DNA of 64,000 nt from Salinadaptatus halalkaliphilus (GCF_006543045.1 NZ_RBZW01000014.1:50446-114445); one strand, 5' to 3'. Shown: positions 44,106 to 54,390, counted from the stretch's first letter. The notes: generated by a model not told the origin, from the letters alone. Numbers and translations: made by a program.

Positions 44106-45194
44106 TCAGAGGACGCCCATCGCGTCGAGTCGCTCCGGCAGGTAGGTATCGGTCACGAAATCGAGTCCGTGGGAGGCCAGCGACTGCTGTTCGGACTTCT
44201 TCTCGATCTCGAGTTGGAGTTCGATCTGTTCTTCCCAGTAGTCGGTCTGGAACCGCGGGTCCTCGAGTTCGCTCTCTAAGGCGTTGATGTCCGAATCCGA
44301 CAGCGGGTCGGTTGGCAGGTCGTACTCGACGATATCGGCTGGCTGGATGCCGATGTACTGCGCTTCGGGCGTCGCTAGGTACTCCGAGAGGTGGGCCGAC
44401 TTGATCGATCCGTAGGCGACCGAGCCGTAGATCCGGTACGACCACGGGTCGCCGTCCGTAAAGACCGTCACCGGTAACTCGAGTTCGTCGTGGAGGCGTT
44501 TGGTGATCCGTCTGGTCGCCCGTGCGGGCTGGCCCTTCAGGTGGACGACCAGGGCGTTGTACTCGTCGTCGAAGCCGTTCTCGACGAGGCGGTCGCGCAT
44601 CCCACCCGTCTCGACGGCCAGGATGAAGTCGGCGTCGGTATCCAGAAACTCGATCGTATCAGGATTGTTTGGGATCTGGTAGCCACCTTCGCCGACATCT
44701 TCCTGACAGTGGATCTCGCGCTCGCCGCGGCGGGTCTGCTCTCGCAGATGGAGCGGCCCCATGATCGTCGCGCCGGACTCCTCGGGGCGCATGTGAAAGT
44801 CTTCGCGGGTGACTCCCGAGACGATCTCTAAGTCCTCGATCATGCTGTTCGACTCGTCCTGGTCGTTGAACTGGGCCTCGTCGTTGTCCCAGCTTTCCGA
44901 AAGGTAGTACAGTTCACGCAGGGTCGACGAGCGGTCTTCCTCGAGTTGCTCGGCGAGGAACTCGATCGTGTAGACGGCTTTCAGCAGCTTCCGGGCTCCG
45001 CGAACGGAGTTCGCAGAGCGGGTCGACTCCCGGTCGCCGTAGACCCAGACGTTCGAGTCCTCGTCGTACTCGATGTTTGCCTTCGTCCGTGTTGGCACGG
45101 ACATGTGTGGAATCTCGCCGAGTTCGAACTGGTCGTAAAACTGTGCGGCGAGGTCGATCAACTGGTCTCTGGCCTGGTCGTTGTCCGCGCTCAT
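44106..45194 (-). CDS. top6A: DNA topoisomerase VI subunit A
   Basis: A 362-residue Spo11-like catalytic subunit. The active tyrosine is in [20 protein letters not shown]. The TOPRIM domain acidic residues are seen in [20 protein letters not shown] and [20 protein letters not shown]. It makes the double-strand cut through which another duplex passes, relaxing supercoils and decatenating chromosomes. Length is typical. The start overlaps the top6B stop by 4 bases (ATGA), so the two are coupled. Confidence 0.97.
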   Translation of the reverse strand: MSADNDQARDQLIDLAAQFYDQFELGEIPHMSVPTRTKANIEYDEDSNVWVYGDRESTRSANSVRGARKLLKAVYTIEFLAEQLEEDRSSTLRELYYLSESWDNDEAQFNDQDESNSMIEDLEIVSGVTREDFHMRPEESGATIMGPLHLREQTRRGEREIHCQEDVGEGGYQIPNNPDTIEFLDTDADFILAVETGGMRDRLVENGFDDEYNALVVHLKGQPARATRRITKRLHDELELPVTVFTDGDPWSYRIYGSVAYGSIKSAHLSEYLATPEAQYIGIQPADIVEYDLPTDPLSDSDINALESELEDPRFQTDYWEEQIELQLEIEKKSEQQSLASHGLDFVTDTYLPERLDAMGVL

Positions 45195-47647
45195 TGTTGG
45201 ATCGTTAGTTTCTCCGTTTCGACGCCCTTGACGTCCAGCTCGAACGATGCATCGTCAGGGACGACGTACTCGAGCGTCGCTTCGTCGTCGCTTCCCACCT
45301 CGGGTTCCCACTTGAGGAACCACTCGCCGTCCATCTCGACGACCGTCGCGTCGTCGGGAAGGGCGGTCGGTTCCGCTGAGACAATGTCGGTGATCTCGAG
45401 TGATTCGTTCGTCTCGGCGTTGTTCTCGACGGTCACCGAGACGGCCTGGCCGTCGCCGTTCTGTTCGACGCGTCGTTCGACGAGGACGTTGTTCATGATG
45501 CGAGCGAGCGCGTCGCCGATATCGGGTTCGTCGCGGCCGGTCACCTCGGCGACCTTCTGGGCCATCTCCGGCAGAATCGTCCCGAGGACGTTCTGTTTCT
45601 TCCGGCGCTGTTGCATCGACCGGCGTTTGTTCAGGTAGCTTTTGAGCTCGCGAGCGGCCTCCCGGATGGCGAGTTCGATCTCGTCTTCGATCTCGGGGAC
45701 GTTCGCGACGGCGTCTTTCGATTCGCTGGTAAAGGGCACGTTCGTCGAGGCGACGTGGACCATAATGACGGTGGGTCCCTTCGGTAGCCCGGAGCCGCCG
45801 GGCTGATCGAGCCCGTAGTTGCGCCAGCCGATCGACTTGACCACGTCCGTCGTCGCACACGCGCCGCGCTGGTAGACGAGCGGCACTCGATTGGCAAAGC
45901 GAAGGACGTCAGCGCTTCCCTCGGCGTCTAACTCCCCGCCGTGTGCGATGCCGGCTTCGACGACGAAGGGATCGCCCCCGTGGACCTCGGCGTCTCTCGT
46001 GGCGGAGGCGTAAAAATCAGCGTCGAACTCCTTCTCGAGGCCGGCTTCGACAAGGTCGGCCGAAATCGGCGAGAGACACCGCGTCGGCGGGGCCATGATG
46101 TCGGTCGCGCGCATCCCGTCGACGAGGTCGCTGGCGGCGTCGCGGTCGTCGCTCAATTCGCGGACGAGCGGCGGCTCGTCCGGTACCGTCCCCATCACGT
46201 CCCAGATTGCCTCGACGACGTTCTCGCGAGCGGTGTCACCGAAGGCGACGTCGTCGTACTCCTCGGTGAGCTCCGCGGCGCGGTCGACGCGTTCCTCGAG
46301 CGTTCCCCGCGTCAGTCGCTGTCGAACGTCCTCGGCCGCCGCGTCGGCGAACGTCCCGGCGAGGCGTTCGGCGAATGCACGGACGACGGCGTCGTCCTTG
46401 CGAGTACTCGTCGCCTCGTCGGCGAGTTCGTAGAGGTCGGTGACCAGCCGGGATTCCGGGTCGATGTCGATCGCTGCCCCGTCGTCCACGGCCGCGCCAT
46501 CCAGGAGTGCAAGCCAGACCGCCTCGAGGGCGTTCTCCTGGACCGTCTCGCCGAACGTCGTTCCGTGCTCGGTTTCGACGGCGTCGGCGGCGTCGGCGAC
46601 GATCTCGCGAAGTTCGTGGTGGGCGATCCGGTCGTGGTCGGCAACGGCGTCGGCGATGGTTTTGGCGAAGGCGTCGGTCGCGTCGGCGCCCTTGTTCGCA
46701 GTTGCGTCGGTAGCCGCTGCTTCGATATCGATCGATTCGTGACTCGCGGGCGGTCGCCAGCGCATCTCGCGGCCGTAGTGACGGTCGCGAAAGGCGTCGA
46801 TGACCGAATTGGCGGTCTTGGTGCCGACGCGCGTAAACTCCTCCTGGAGGAACCCCGAGACCGAGTGGGAGTCGGTCGCCTCGAGCATCTTCAGGACGGT
46901 CCCGAGTTCGACGCCGTGTGGGTGGGGGCGAATTTCTTCCGTTTCTTCAGGCAACTGGTCGGTCGCGCGCTCGAACTTGAAGTGTTCCTGGGGTTCGCGC
47001 AACTCGAGGCGGGCGTGGGGGTTGACGACCGCCGTGTGCTTGATGTAGTCGTGGAGTTGTTGGCGGGCGCGCATGTTGGCTTCCATCTCGAGTTCGATGC
47101 GCGTGCCGTGGGGTCGATCCCAGGAGGTGGTCTCCTCGACGCTGATCTCGGGCTCGTTCGTGTCGGTGTCGACGATCAACTCGAAGTACTGGGCCTCGCT
47201 CGAACCCTGGGTGCGGCTGGTTATCTTGGCGGGTTTGCCGCTCGTGAGCTGGGAGTAAAGTACCGCGGCAGAGATACCGATCCCCTGCTGGCCGCGGTTT
47301 TGCTCGCGGACGTGAAACCGCGAGCCATACAGCAGCTTCCCGAAGACTTTCGGGAGCGAGTCTTTCGTCAGTCCCGGCCCGTTGTCCTCGACGATCAGCC
47401 GGTAGTAGTCTCCTTCCTCCTGGATTTCGACGTAGATGTCGGGTAGAATACCGGACTCCTCGGCGGCGTCTAAGGCGTTGTCGACGGCCTCCTTGACGGC
47501 CGTGACGAGGCCTCGAGCGCCGCTGTCGAAGCCGAGCATGTGCTTGTTCTTCTCGAAGAACTCGGCGATGGAGATCGATTGCTGGTTTTCCGCCAGCTCT
47601 TCGGCGATCCCCGACTCCTCGCCGAGCGTCGACTGGAACGACGTCAT
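45191..47647 (-). CDS. top6B: DNA topoisomerase VI subunit B
   Basis: About 818 residues from the ATG at 47647 ([20 protein letters not shown]). GHKL ATPase domain: [16 protein letters not shown] (Asn for Mg2+), [20 protein letters not shown], and the lid [16 protein letters not shown]. The transducer domain holds [20 protein letters not shown]. The family is usually ~530-660 residues in non-halophiles; here residues ~315-490 form an acidic Ala/Asp-rich insertion ([14 protein letters not shown] and similar), a haloarchaeal addition. First gene of the top6BA operon. Confidence 0.97.
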   Translation of the reverse strand: MTSFQSTLGEESGIAEELAENQQSISIAEFFEKNKHMLGFDSGARGLVTAVKEAVDNALDAAEESGILPDIYVEIQEEGDYYRLIVEDNGPGLTKDSLPKVFGKLLYGSRFHVREQNRGQQGIGISAAVLYSQLTSGKPAKITSRTQGSSEAQYFELIVDTDTNEPEISVEETTSWDRPHGTRIELEMEANMRARQQLHDYIKHTAVVNPHARLELREPQEHFKFERATDQLPEETEEIRPHPHGVELGTVLKMLEATDSHSVSGFLQEEFTRVGTKTANSVIDAFRDRHYGREMRWRPPASHESIDIEAAATDATANKGADATDAFAKTIADAVADHDRIAHHELREIVADAADAVETEHGTTFGETVQENALEAVWLALLDGAAVDDGAAIDIDPESRLVTDLYELADEATSTRKDDAVVRAFAERLAGTFADAAAEDVRQRLTRGTLEERVDRAAELTEEYDDVAFGDTARENVVEAIWDVMGTVPDEPPLVRELSDDRDAASDLVDGMRATDIMAPPTRCLSPISADLVEAGLEKEFDADFYASATRDAEVHGGDPFVVEAGIAHGGELDAEGSADVLRFANRVPLVYQRGACATTDVVKSIGWRNYGLDQPGGSGLPKGPTVIMVHVASTNVPFTSESKDAVANVPEIEDEIELAIREAARELKSYLNKRRSMQQRRKKQNVLGTILPEMAQKVAEVTGRDEPDIGDALARIMNNVLVERRVEQNGDGQAVSVTVENNAETNESLEITDIVSAEPTALPDDATVVEMDGEWFLKWEPEVGSDDEATLEYVVPDDASFELDVKGVETEKLTIQQ

Positions 47648-47766
47648 CACCACCCTGTATTAGCGGCGGGGCTAAAAGGTGTACGCTACCGGAGTGAAAG
47701 TGGAAGCGATGGACTCGAACACGTGGAATCGGCAGTTTTGTGTCACGCTCGCTGGAATTCCTACGT

Positions 47767-48999
47767 ATGAATCGGAACGATCGCGCCATTGCTCGATTCA
47801 CGATGGTCGGGCACGCGACGTTCCACGTCTACGAACTCACGATCCCGCTGTTCGTCGTAATCTGGCTCGATGTCTTCGATGTCTCGCCGGCGATTTTGGG
47901 GACGGTCGTCGCGGTCGGGTACGGACTCGTCGGCGTCGGTGCGCTCCCGAGTGGCATCCTCGCCGACCGCTACGGCTCGCGGCGGCTGGTTGTCCTCTCG
48001 ATGCTCGGTATGGGTGCCGGATTCGCCCTGGTTGGCCTCGCCCCGTCGGTCCACGTCCTCGCGGTCGCGCTCGTGCTGTGGGGTGGAGCGGCCAGTCTCT
48101 ATCATCCGGCCGGCCTCTCGCTGATCACCCGGGGCTCGAGCCAGCAGGGGACCGTCCTGGCCTATCACGGCGTGGCGGGCAACGTCGGGACGGCGTTCGG
48201 TCCGTTGATCGCCGCCATCGCGCTGACGGTGCTGGATTGGCGCGTCGTCGCCTTCCTGTTCGTTCTGCCGGCACTCCTCGGGGTCCTCGCCGCCTACGGG
48301 CTCAGTTTCGACGAGACGGCCGGCGTCGACGCTGCCGACGCGACGTTCGATGGCGGCTCGAGCGAGCGCGACCGTCGCGGAGAATTCGTCGAGCTGTTCG
48401 AGCAGACGAAACTGCTGTTCGTCGGCGGATTCGTCCTCGTCTTCGCCATCGCGATGCTCGCGGGGACGTACTATCGCGGCGTCTTTACGTTCCTCCCCGA
48501 TGTCCTGGCCGACCTCCCCGTGTTCGAGCCCGTGGAGGTCGCCGGCGAGACGCTCGAGCCGAGTCAGTACGCCTACGCCGGCCTGCTGTTGCTCGGCGCC
48601 GGTGGCCAGTACGTCGGCGGGAAGGTCAGCGACGCTCGCTCGCCCGAGTGGGCGATCACCGGCGCGTTTGTCGCGCTGATCGTCGTTTCGCTACTGTTCC
48701 CGATCGCGGCCAACGCAGGACTAGTCGCGACGCTCGTCGCCTGTGGTGCGCTCGGCTTTTTCGTCTACCTCGAGGCGCCGATCCACCAAGCACTGATCGG
48801 CAAGTATGCACGCGCCGACGTCCACGGCCTTTCGTTTGGCTACACCTACCTCGGCGTCTTCGGCATCGGCGCTGCGGGGGCCTCGATTGCCGGCATCACA
48901 CTCACCTACGGCGGGACCACACTGCTGTTTCTTGTCCTCGCGATCTTTCCTGCCGTCGGGCTGGGACTGGCCGGCTGGCTCGTCGTTCGGCGTCGCTGA
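47767..48999 (+). CDS. MFS transporter
   Basis: About 410 residues from the ATG at 47767 (MNRNDRAIARFTMVGHATFH). Twelve predicted transmembrane segments in two bundles. The A motif between TM2 and TM3 is GILADRYGSRRLVVLSM, and GASLYHPAGLSLITRGSS in TM4-5 is like that of fosmidomycin/sugar exporters (FsmR-type). The central loop is short. Substrate unknown. The stop codon TGA (48997-48999) is the first codon-sized unit of a family A palindrome. Confidence 0.9.
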   Translation: MNRNDRAIARFTMVGHATFHVYELTIPLFVVIWLDVFDVSPAILGTVVAVGYGLVGVGALPSGILADRYGSRRLVVLSMLGMGAGFALVGLAPSVHVLAVALVLWGGAASLYHPAGLSLITRGSSQQGTVLAYHGVAGNVGTAFGPLIAAIALTVLDWRVVAFLFVLPALLGVLAAYGLSFDETAGVDAADATFDGGSSERDRRGEFVELFEQTKLLFVGGFVLVFAIAMLAGTYYRGVFTFLPDVLADLPVFEPVEVAGETLEPSQYAYAGLLLLGAGGQYVGGKVSDARSPEWAITGAFVALIVVSLLFPIAANAGLVATLVACGALGFFVYLEAPIHQALIGKYARADVHGLSFGYTYLGVFGIGAAGASIAGITLTYGGTTLLFLVLAIFPAVGLGLAGWLVVRRR

Positions 49000-49079
49000 T
49001 ACGGATTGCTGTCCCGATATCCCGTGCAACCGCCATCCAGATCACGGTTGCGCCGGAACTGACTTCGATAATCCGTATG
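48997..49079. repeat. Palindromic 3'-end element, family A
   Basis: It begins TGATACGGATTGCTGTCCCG and ends GGAACTGACTTCGATAATCC followed by GTATG. The core pairs GCAACCG with CGGTTGC. The TGA is the MFS stop codon. The following ~200 bp to 49277 contain a solitary family C arm (ACTGCTGGACAGAA, 49128-49141) and no gene. Confidence 0.85.
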
Positions 49080-49277
49080 TGTCCGTGGAATACGAGACGC
49101 ATCGCGTGGCGTTGCTCGAGCATTCAGACTGCTGGACAGAACTAGTACCCAGATTCCGCATCTCTGCCCGGCGACTGCTCTGCAGTGGCTGCTGGCCGAC
49201 GGTATCACCACCTGTCCCTACGGGCGGTCACGGTGCCGGGCCTACTACTATCGGGCTGGCCGCGGTGGTGTGGTGGT

Positions 49278-50600
49278 ATGACCGACAACGCGACCGAGCC
49301 GGTCTACTACGTCATCAGCGATCTCCACATCGGTGGCGACGAGCAGCTAGGTGAGATCGACTTTCTCGAGGAACTGCTCGCGTTTCTCGAGCGATTAGAG
49401 ACGACGGACGAGCCGGCGGAGCTCGTGATCAACGGCGACGCGTTCGGGCTATGGGAGATGACGGGGACCGATGGGATGGCAAAATTCGACCGGCTGACCG
49501 AGTGGTATCCCGGACTGTTCGAGCAGCTGCGCGCGACCGGTGGATCGATTCCGATCACGATGCTACCGGGCAATCACGACCACGAGCTCGCCGCTTACGA
49601 GACGTACGCCGACCGTCTCTCGGCGTACAACGTCGATCTCGTTCGGTCCGAATCGGTCACCCGACAGGTGGGCGACCGGACGATCTGGTTCGAACATGGC
49701 AATCAACGTGATTCAAACAACCGCTTCGAGGATTTCGGCAACCGATACGAGACCCCGCTTGGTTACTACTACAACACGCACGTGACGAGCCGAGCGGGCC
49801 GGCTGTCCGAGCGCGGCCGATTCAACTGGCTGAAAGACGTCCAGGCCGTTACCCCGACAGAGCGCGTCCCACATTGGCTGCTTTCGAAGTACTTCTATCG
49901 CGAGATGAATCCGCTGCTGCGATACGCCGTGATCCCGTTTCTGTTGGTGTTCAACGTAAGCGCCTTTCTCGCGGTGACCGCGGGTCTCGACGTGATCGGC
50001 ATCTGGACGATGCCCGTCGAACGGACTGACGCGCTACTCGAGCAACTCGGGCTGGTCGGTGAAGCCGTCCACTTCCTGCTCGTGCTCAACGCGGCGGTCG
50101 CTGGCGTGCTCTTGCTTGCAGGCATTCCGATCTACTTCGTCATCCGAGATATCGGCACGACCGTCGATCGATTCGGGGTGTTCGAGACGGATCTCACCGT
50201 CGATCCCGAGACGCCCTATATCGAGGCCGCTCGAGAGATTTTCGCCGAGCATCCGGAGACGGCGGTGTTTTGCTACGGACATACGCACCGACCGGGCATC
50301 ACCGAGGTCGATAATCGATTGCTCGTCAATACCGGTACGTGGCTGAAACGGCTTCATCGTCGGGACGTCATCACCGGCGTGTTACCGCCAGTGTTTTATC
50401 CGTCCTACCAGCTGTGTGTCGTCCGCATTTCCGCCGTACCGGGCGGCGTGTCCGTCGAGTTCGAAGAAATCGAGAAAGCGTCCCCCGGTGGGGACGAAAT
50501 CACCCGGACCGAACGGCTGCTCACGCTCGGACGAACCCCGACGCCCGAACTCCCGGATCGATCGATCGTCACCGACGAGCGATCCGGGACAGAAGTGTGA
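49278..50600 (+). CDS. Membrane-anchored metallophosphoesterase
   Basis: 440 residues from the ATG at 49278 (MTDNATEPVYYVISDLHIGG); an in-frame extension upstream crosses noncoding repeat remnants. Calcineurin-like fold: YVISDLHIGGDEQLG (Asp-x-His), LVINGDAFGLWEM (GD), TMLPGNHDHELAAY (GNHD), VFCYGHTHRPGIT (GH-x-H) and LLVNTGTWLKR. Between the two halves sit two or three transmembrane segments (YAVIPFLLVFNVSAFLAV, HFLLVLNAAVAGVLLLAG). The catalytic part probably faces the cytoplasm. Substrate may be lipid-linked or nucleotide; unknown. Confidence 0.88.
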   Translation: MTDNATEPVYYVISDLHIGGDEQLGEIDFLEELLAFLERLETTDEPAELVINGDAFGLWEMTGTDGMAKFDRLTEWYPGLFEQLRATGGSIPITMLPGNHDHELAAYETYADRLSAYNVDLVRSESVTRQVGDRTIWFEHGNQRDSNNRFEDFGNRYETPLGYYYNTHVTSRAGRLSERGRFNWLKDVQAVTPTERVPHWLLSKYFYREMNPLLRYAVIPFLLVFNVSAFLAVTAGLDVIGIWTMPVERTDALLEQLGLVGEAVHFLLVLNAAVAGVLLLAGIPIYFVIRDIGTTVDRFGVFETDLTVDPETPYIEAAREIFAEHPETAVFCYGHTHRPGITEVDNRLLVNTGTWLKRLHRRDVITGVLPPVFYPSYQLCVVRISAVPGGVSVEFEEIEKASPGGDEITRTERLLTLGRTPTPELPDRSIVTDERSGTEV

Positions 50601-50627
50601 GTATAGCCGCTCGCAAGCATACTCGAG

Positions 50628-50755
50628 TTACAACGAAATCGACCACTCGTGGCGACAGCTCGTACAACGGAAATCGGCGACGACTTCGCCGTTGGGACGT
50701 ATTTTGCGAGTCGTTCTCCCAGCCCGTCGTCACAGGCCGGACAGTGGGCGTTCAT
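50628..50755 (-). pseudogene. Small two-Cys-pair zinc-finger gene broken by a one-base deletion
   Basis: From the ATG at 50755 the frame gives MNAHCPACDDGLGERLAKYV, then loses sense. In the next frame the sequence continues NGEVVADFRCTSCRHEWSIS and a stop at 50628-50630. Joined, these make a ~42-residue zinc ribbon (C-P-x-C ... C-x2-C). The length, 128 bases, is one short of a multiple of three. The break is at GTCCCAACGGC (near 50695). It could be a true frameshift or a sequencing error. The rest of 50601-50899 shows nothing else. Confidence 0.6.
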
Positions 50756-50899
50756 TCGCACTACGGTCTACGTACTTTGGCCGGATAACACTGGTTTCTC
50801 AGTATATTTGGATAACAGTACAATTATATAACGAATCCAAGCAGGGACTCGCTCGGAACGGTATCGGTAGCCAGCGATACGTACTGGCTGCGTTCGGGC

Positions 50900-50994
50900 G
50901 GACCGCTGTACCGATTTACCGGCCCGAGTGCAGGAGAGCTCGCTATCGGGCCGGAACTGACCTACAGTAACTCGATTTACAAGAATCCGTATCA
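50900..50994. repeat. Palindromic 3'-end element, family A
   Basis: The left end is GGACCGCTGTACCGATTTACC; the core pairs CCGGCCCGA (50919-50927) with TCGGGCCGG (50946-50954); GAACTGACCTACAGTAACTC follows; the right end is AATCCGTATCA. That TCA (50992-50994) is the stop codon of the minus-strand gene 50992-51174. Confidence 0.85.
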
Positions 50995-51174
50995 GGCGTC
51001 GGCCGCACTCGAGTCGATGCCGTCGCCGTTGCCGTTGATCTGGACGAAGCCGTACTCACAGTCGGGACAGTGCCACTTGACTTTCTCACCCAGGTGCAAC
51101 GTCGTGCTTGCCGCGCGATAGAAGGTCTTCTCGCCCCCACAGTCGGGACAGTCGTGATCGAGTTCCATGGACAT
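50992..51174 (-). CDS. Small zinc-ribbon protein, haloarchaeal (DUF7838-like)
   Basis: 60 residues from the ATG at 51174 (MSMELDHDCPDCGGEKTFYR) or 58 from 51168. The zinc ribbon is formed by CPDCGGEKTFYRAASTTLHL and WHCPDCEYGFVQI. The tail is acidic and Gly/Asp-rich (NGNGDGIDSSAADA). Related small proteins are widespread in haloarchaea without known function. Its stop lies in a family A palindrome, and a partial family A end (CTCATACGAACTGCTGTCCC, ~51220-51239) lies just upstream, between it and the transducer gene. Confidence 0.83.
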   Translation of the reverse strand: MSMELDHDCPDCGGEKTFYRAASTTLHLGEKVKWHCPDCEYGFVQINGNGDGIDSSAADA

Positions 51175-51295
51175 ACGCGAGCGTTCGTACCGGACGGTGT
51201 TGAAGATACTGCTTTCGCTCATACGAACTGCTGTCCCGATTCCCGACGTAGCGGCGACATTCGGCAGTAATAACAGTAGTGGTAATACGATTTCG

Positions 51296-52609
51296 TTATT
51301 GCGTGGCCGTGAGACGTGCCGTCGTGTCGGAAATTTCTTGAATCTGTTCGGTTTGGTTCTCAGTCGCCTCCGCGACTTCGTTCACGCCAATACGGATCTC
51401 CGCAAGTTTATCGACCAAGTTATCTACCATCGAAGCGACTTCCTCAACCCCAGACGCTTGGTCGTCAGTGGAGCGTGCGACATCTTGTATCCCTTCTGCG
51501 GTTTTTCTTGCTGCTTCGACGATATCCCCCAGGTGTTCGACCGTCTGCTGAACGTCAGTAATCCCCTGTTCGACCTGGTTGCTGACGGCCTGGAGACTCT
51601 CGACCGTCTCGTTCATCTCGGTCTGGGCGCTCTCGATCGTCGCTTCAATTTCTGTCGCGTTTTCCCCAGATTCATTTGCCAGCGATTTGATTTCGGAGGC
51701 AACGACCGCAAATCCGTCACCTTCCTCGCCCGCTCTTGCCGCCTCGATGGAGGCGTTCAGCGCAAGCAGGTTGGTCTGCTCTGCGATGTCTTCGATGATT
51801 TCGGTGAAATCAGCGACATCTTGCATCCGGGCCTGGAGCCCATCCATGTCGTTTCGCACCGTTTCGACGGAACTGTCGATCTCTTCCATCCTGTCGATAG
51901 CAGTCATCGCAGCGTCACGTCCGTCTTCTGCCAGCGCTTCCGACCGCTGACTCCGATCAACCACTCGTTCGCTCGTCGATGCTACCTCTTCTATCGCCGC
52001 ACTCATATCGGAAATCTCGCCAGCGGCCGTGTCGAGCGCCTCCGTCTGCTCCTCAATGACCGTATGTATCTCTCTCGCGGTCCCGCTCACCTCGTTCGCT
52101 GATTCGGTGAGTTCGTCGATCGGCGTCGCGAGGTCATGTTCGACATCTTTCATCAGAGTGTGCAGTTCATCGACGACTTCTGTGATTTCGACCACGTATT
52201 CAATCCCGCCGACGACTTCCCCATCCGGTCCTTCCAGCGGGACGCCCACGTCTTTCGTCGTCCACGTCGATCCATCAGGATATTCTCCAGTTCGTTTATC
52301 GGCTACGGCTGGTTCGTCGTGACGGACTGCTGGCTGAACGACGAACTCTTCTCCATCATCGACGACGAACTCCGAAGCAGCCGTCCCAATTGCATCGGAT
52401 TGTGAAAGTCCGGTAAACTCGACACAGGCTTCGTTCCAGTGCGTGATCCGTTCCTCGTTATCAGTAACGAGTATGGGTGTGGGAGCGTTCTCAACGAGGC
52501 TCTGAAACATCGACTGCCAGAAATCCCGCTCTTTTTTCACCTGCTCTAGGGGTTCTTCCTCTTCGATATCTGGAAGAAGCGGGTCTTCTGATGTATTACT
52601 GATAGCCAT
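51296..52609 (-). CDS. Soluble PAS-domain transducer (methyl-accepting chemotaxis-type protein)
   Basis: A 437-residue protein with no transmembrane segment. Residues ~30-145 are a PAS domain ([33 protein letters not shown]). Residues ~160-435 form a long antiparallel coiled coil with the conserved signalling tip [20 protein letters not shown] and [13 protein letters not shown]. It should bind CheA/CheW and control flagellar or other behaviour in response to a cytosolic signal, perhaps redox or a small ligand. No che genes are adjacent. ATG at 52609. The codon usage and CTCGAG content are lower than in neighbours, a mild hint of transfer. Confidence 0.93.
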   Translation of the reverse strand: MAISNTSEDPLLPDIEEEEPLEQVKKERDFWQSMFQSLVENAPTPILVTDNEERITHWNEACVEFTGLSQSDAIGTAASEFVVDDGEEFVVQPAVRHDEPAVADKRTGEYPDGSTWTTKDVGVPLEGPDGEVVGGIEYVVEITEVVDELHTLMKDVEHDLATPIDELTESANEVSGTAREIHTVIEEQTEALDTAAGEISDMSAAIEEVASTSERVVDRSQRSEALAEDGRDAAMTAIDRMEEIDSSVETVRNDMDGLQARMQDVADFTEIIEDIAEQTNLLALNASIEAARAGEEGDGFAVVASEIKSLANESGENATEIEATIESAQTEMNETVESLQAVSNQVEQGITDVQQTVEHLGDIVEAARKTAEGIQDVARSTDDQASGVEEVASMVDNLVDKLAEIRIGVNEVAEATENQTEQIQEISDTTARLTATQ

Positions 52610-52722
52610 GAATACGTATTAGTCACACAAATTAAAAGGTAATTGGCCGAAACTGAAGTAGTTTGACTCATCCCCAGGCGCTACCAACTACTGATAAGTA
52701 TCGTGCGACCGTCGCTCGAGAT

Positions 52723-53256
52723 ATGTCGATCTACACCGGTCGCGGCGACGACGGGCAGACGGACCTGCGTGATATGACCCGCGTCTCGAAGACGAGCGCC
52801 CGCATCGAGGCCTACGGCACCGTCGACGAACTCAACGCCTTGCTCGGGACCATTCGACCGACGGGCCACGACGATATCGACGACTGCCTGCGGTCCGTCC
52901 AAAACCACCTGCACGTCGTGCAGGCCGATTTCGCGAATCCCGACCCCGACGATGACGACCCCGCGATCCGGGCCGACCACGTCGACACCGTCGAGAACTG
53001 GATCGACGATTTCGACGCGGAACTCGAGCCGCTGACGTCGTTTATCCTGCCAAGCGGGAGCGACGCCGGCGCCGAACTCCATCACGCCCGGACGGTCTGT
53101 CGACGCGCCGAACGCCGCGCGGTCGCCCTCGCGAGCGAGGAGCCGATCAACGAACAGGCCGTCCAGTACCTGAATCGCCTCTCCGACGGGCTGTTCACGT
53201 TCGCTCGCGTCGTCAACGCACGCGAGGGCGAACTCGAAGAAGAACCACAGTACTAG
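52723..53256 (+). CDS. Cob(I)alamin adenosyltransferase, PduO type
   Basis: 177 residues from the ATG at 52723 (MSIYTGRGDDGQTDLRDMTR). It transfers adenosyl from ATP to cob(I)alamin, giving adenosylcobalamin. Motifs: TGRGDDGQTDL (ATP), RIEAYGTVDELNALLG, FILPSGSDAGAELHHARTVC, RRAERRAVAL and YLNRLSDGLFTFARVVN, all typical of the trimeric PduO fold. Length is normal. No other cobalamin gene is nearby. It is transcribed alone, ~50 bp before the end of a convergent gene. Confidence 0.96.
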   Translation: MSIYTGRGDDGQTDLRDMTRVSKTSARIEAYGTVDELNALLGTIRPTGHDDIDDCLRSVQNHLHVVQADFANPDPDDDDPAIRADHVDTVENWIDDFDAELEPLTSFILPSGSDAGAELHHARTVCRRAERRAVALASEEPINEQAVQYLNRLSDGLFTFARVVNAREGELEEEPQY

Positions 53257-53306
53257 GACCCGTCGCCACCGTTGTCCGACTCGAGTTCGTCGCTATCTTG
53301 CTCGAG

Positions 53307-53861
53307 TCAGTTTCCGCCCGGTTCGCGTTCGCCGCCGTCCAGCTCGAGGCTGACGACGGACCGATCGAGGACGTCAGCGTATCCCGACGCCGTCAGCTTC
53401 AGCGCGGGAACGCCCGGAAACGTCAGCGTCTGAACCGTCTGCCCCTGGGGCGCCAGCGCGAGATAGGTCGCGACCGGCGTGTCGGCCGTTCGCTCGAGCA
53501 GCATCTCGATACCGCGACTGCCACACAGCAGTCCCAACCCCGAGGTCTCGCTGACGATCGCCGTCGTGCCGGCCTCGAGCAGTTTCGGATACAGTCGATC
53601 CGGGGTCACCTGTAGGTCGGCGTGCGTGTGGGCGTCGATCAGGCCGGGCAAGACGAGTTGATCGTCCGCCGCGACGACGGTCGTCTCGTCGCCGACGACC
53701 GAACCCGCGTCGGGCAAGAGTGCAGCGATGCGATCGCCGACGATAGCGACATCTCGCTCGAGGAACTCCCGACGGTTCGAACAGTAGACGTGTCCACCGT
53801 CGACGACCAGATCGGCGGTCGCGCCCTCGCGTTCCAGAGCGATTCCCTGTAACTCGTTCAT
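53307..53861 (-). pseudogene. Adenine-deaminase-like gene lacking its central catalytic region
   Basis: A 184-codon frame. The first ~140 residues match the N-terminal part of amidohydrolases of the adenine deaminase family: LVVDGGHVYCSNRREFLE, VLPGLIDAHTHADLQVTPDR, LLEAGTTAIVSETSGLGLLC, GIEMLLERTADTPVATYLAL. The next residues, TVQTLTFPGVPALKLTASGY, resemble the family's C-terminal end (TLSFLALPVIPxLKLTDxG). Full-length enzymes are ~550-600 residues, so about 370 central residues, including most metal ligands, are gone without a frameshift. It is either an in-frame deletion relic or a shortened protein with a new role. Confidence 0.6.
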
Positions 53862-53966
53862 ACCCCATTGTGGACGTGTACCACCGTATATGTTCTCGCG
53901 GGAGTCGGCTCGAGGGCCACGATTGAAAGGAAGTCTTAAGTTAGACGCCCGGATACACTCGCCTGC

Positions 53967-54041
53967 GGGTTGGTGATCTAGTCCGGTTATGATACCTCCT
54001 TCACACGGAGGAAGTCGGCAGTTCGAATCTGCCCCAACCCA
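53967..54041 (+). tRNA. tRNA-Val (anticodon CAC)
   Basis: A 75-nt cloverleaf. Acceptor arms GGGTTGG and CCAACCC pair, with an A discriminator; the anticodon stem CCTCC/GGAGG closes the loop TTCACAC (anticodon CAC); the T arm is GGCAGTTCGAATCTGCC. CCA is not encoded. Base composition changes just downstream, so the tRNA 3' end is a likely integration site. Confidence 0.96.
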
Positions 54042-54390
54042 TACGAACTACGTACGGTCTGTAACTCCGTCGTTTTCCGAATCCTCAGCGCTTCTACCAG
54101 CCGAATAGTGATTTTCATCGGCCGATTTCGAGTCACGATATTTCGTGAACCCATGCAGTTGTTTCACGCGAGTCGCCTCCCTCTGGGAATCCGGATAATC
54201 GAACGGCGATAGCACATAAATAAGTGGTGGTCGAATTCACTCACAACCGTGCAGCAATTGTATGAATTAGTCTGAGTTCTTGGCCCTGATCGCCCATACT
54301 TCATGTTTGACCTAGTTGAGGAGCACCGCGTATCGTTTAGGAATAGGTTCAGGTCAACCGTTCAGTTACGATCGAACGCAAGGATGAACA

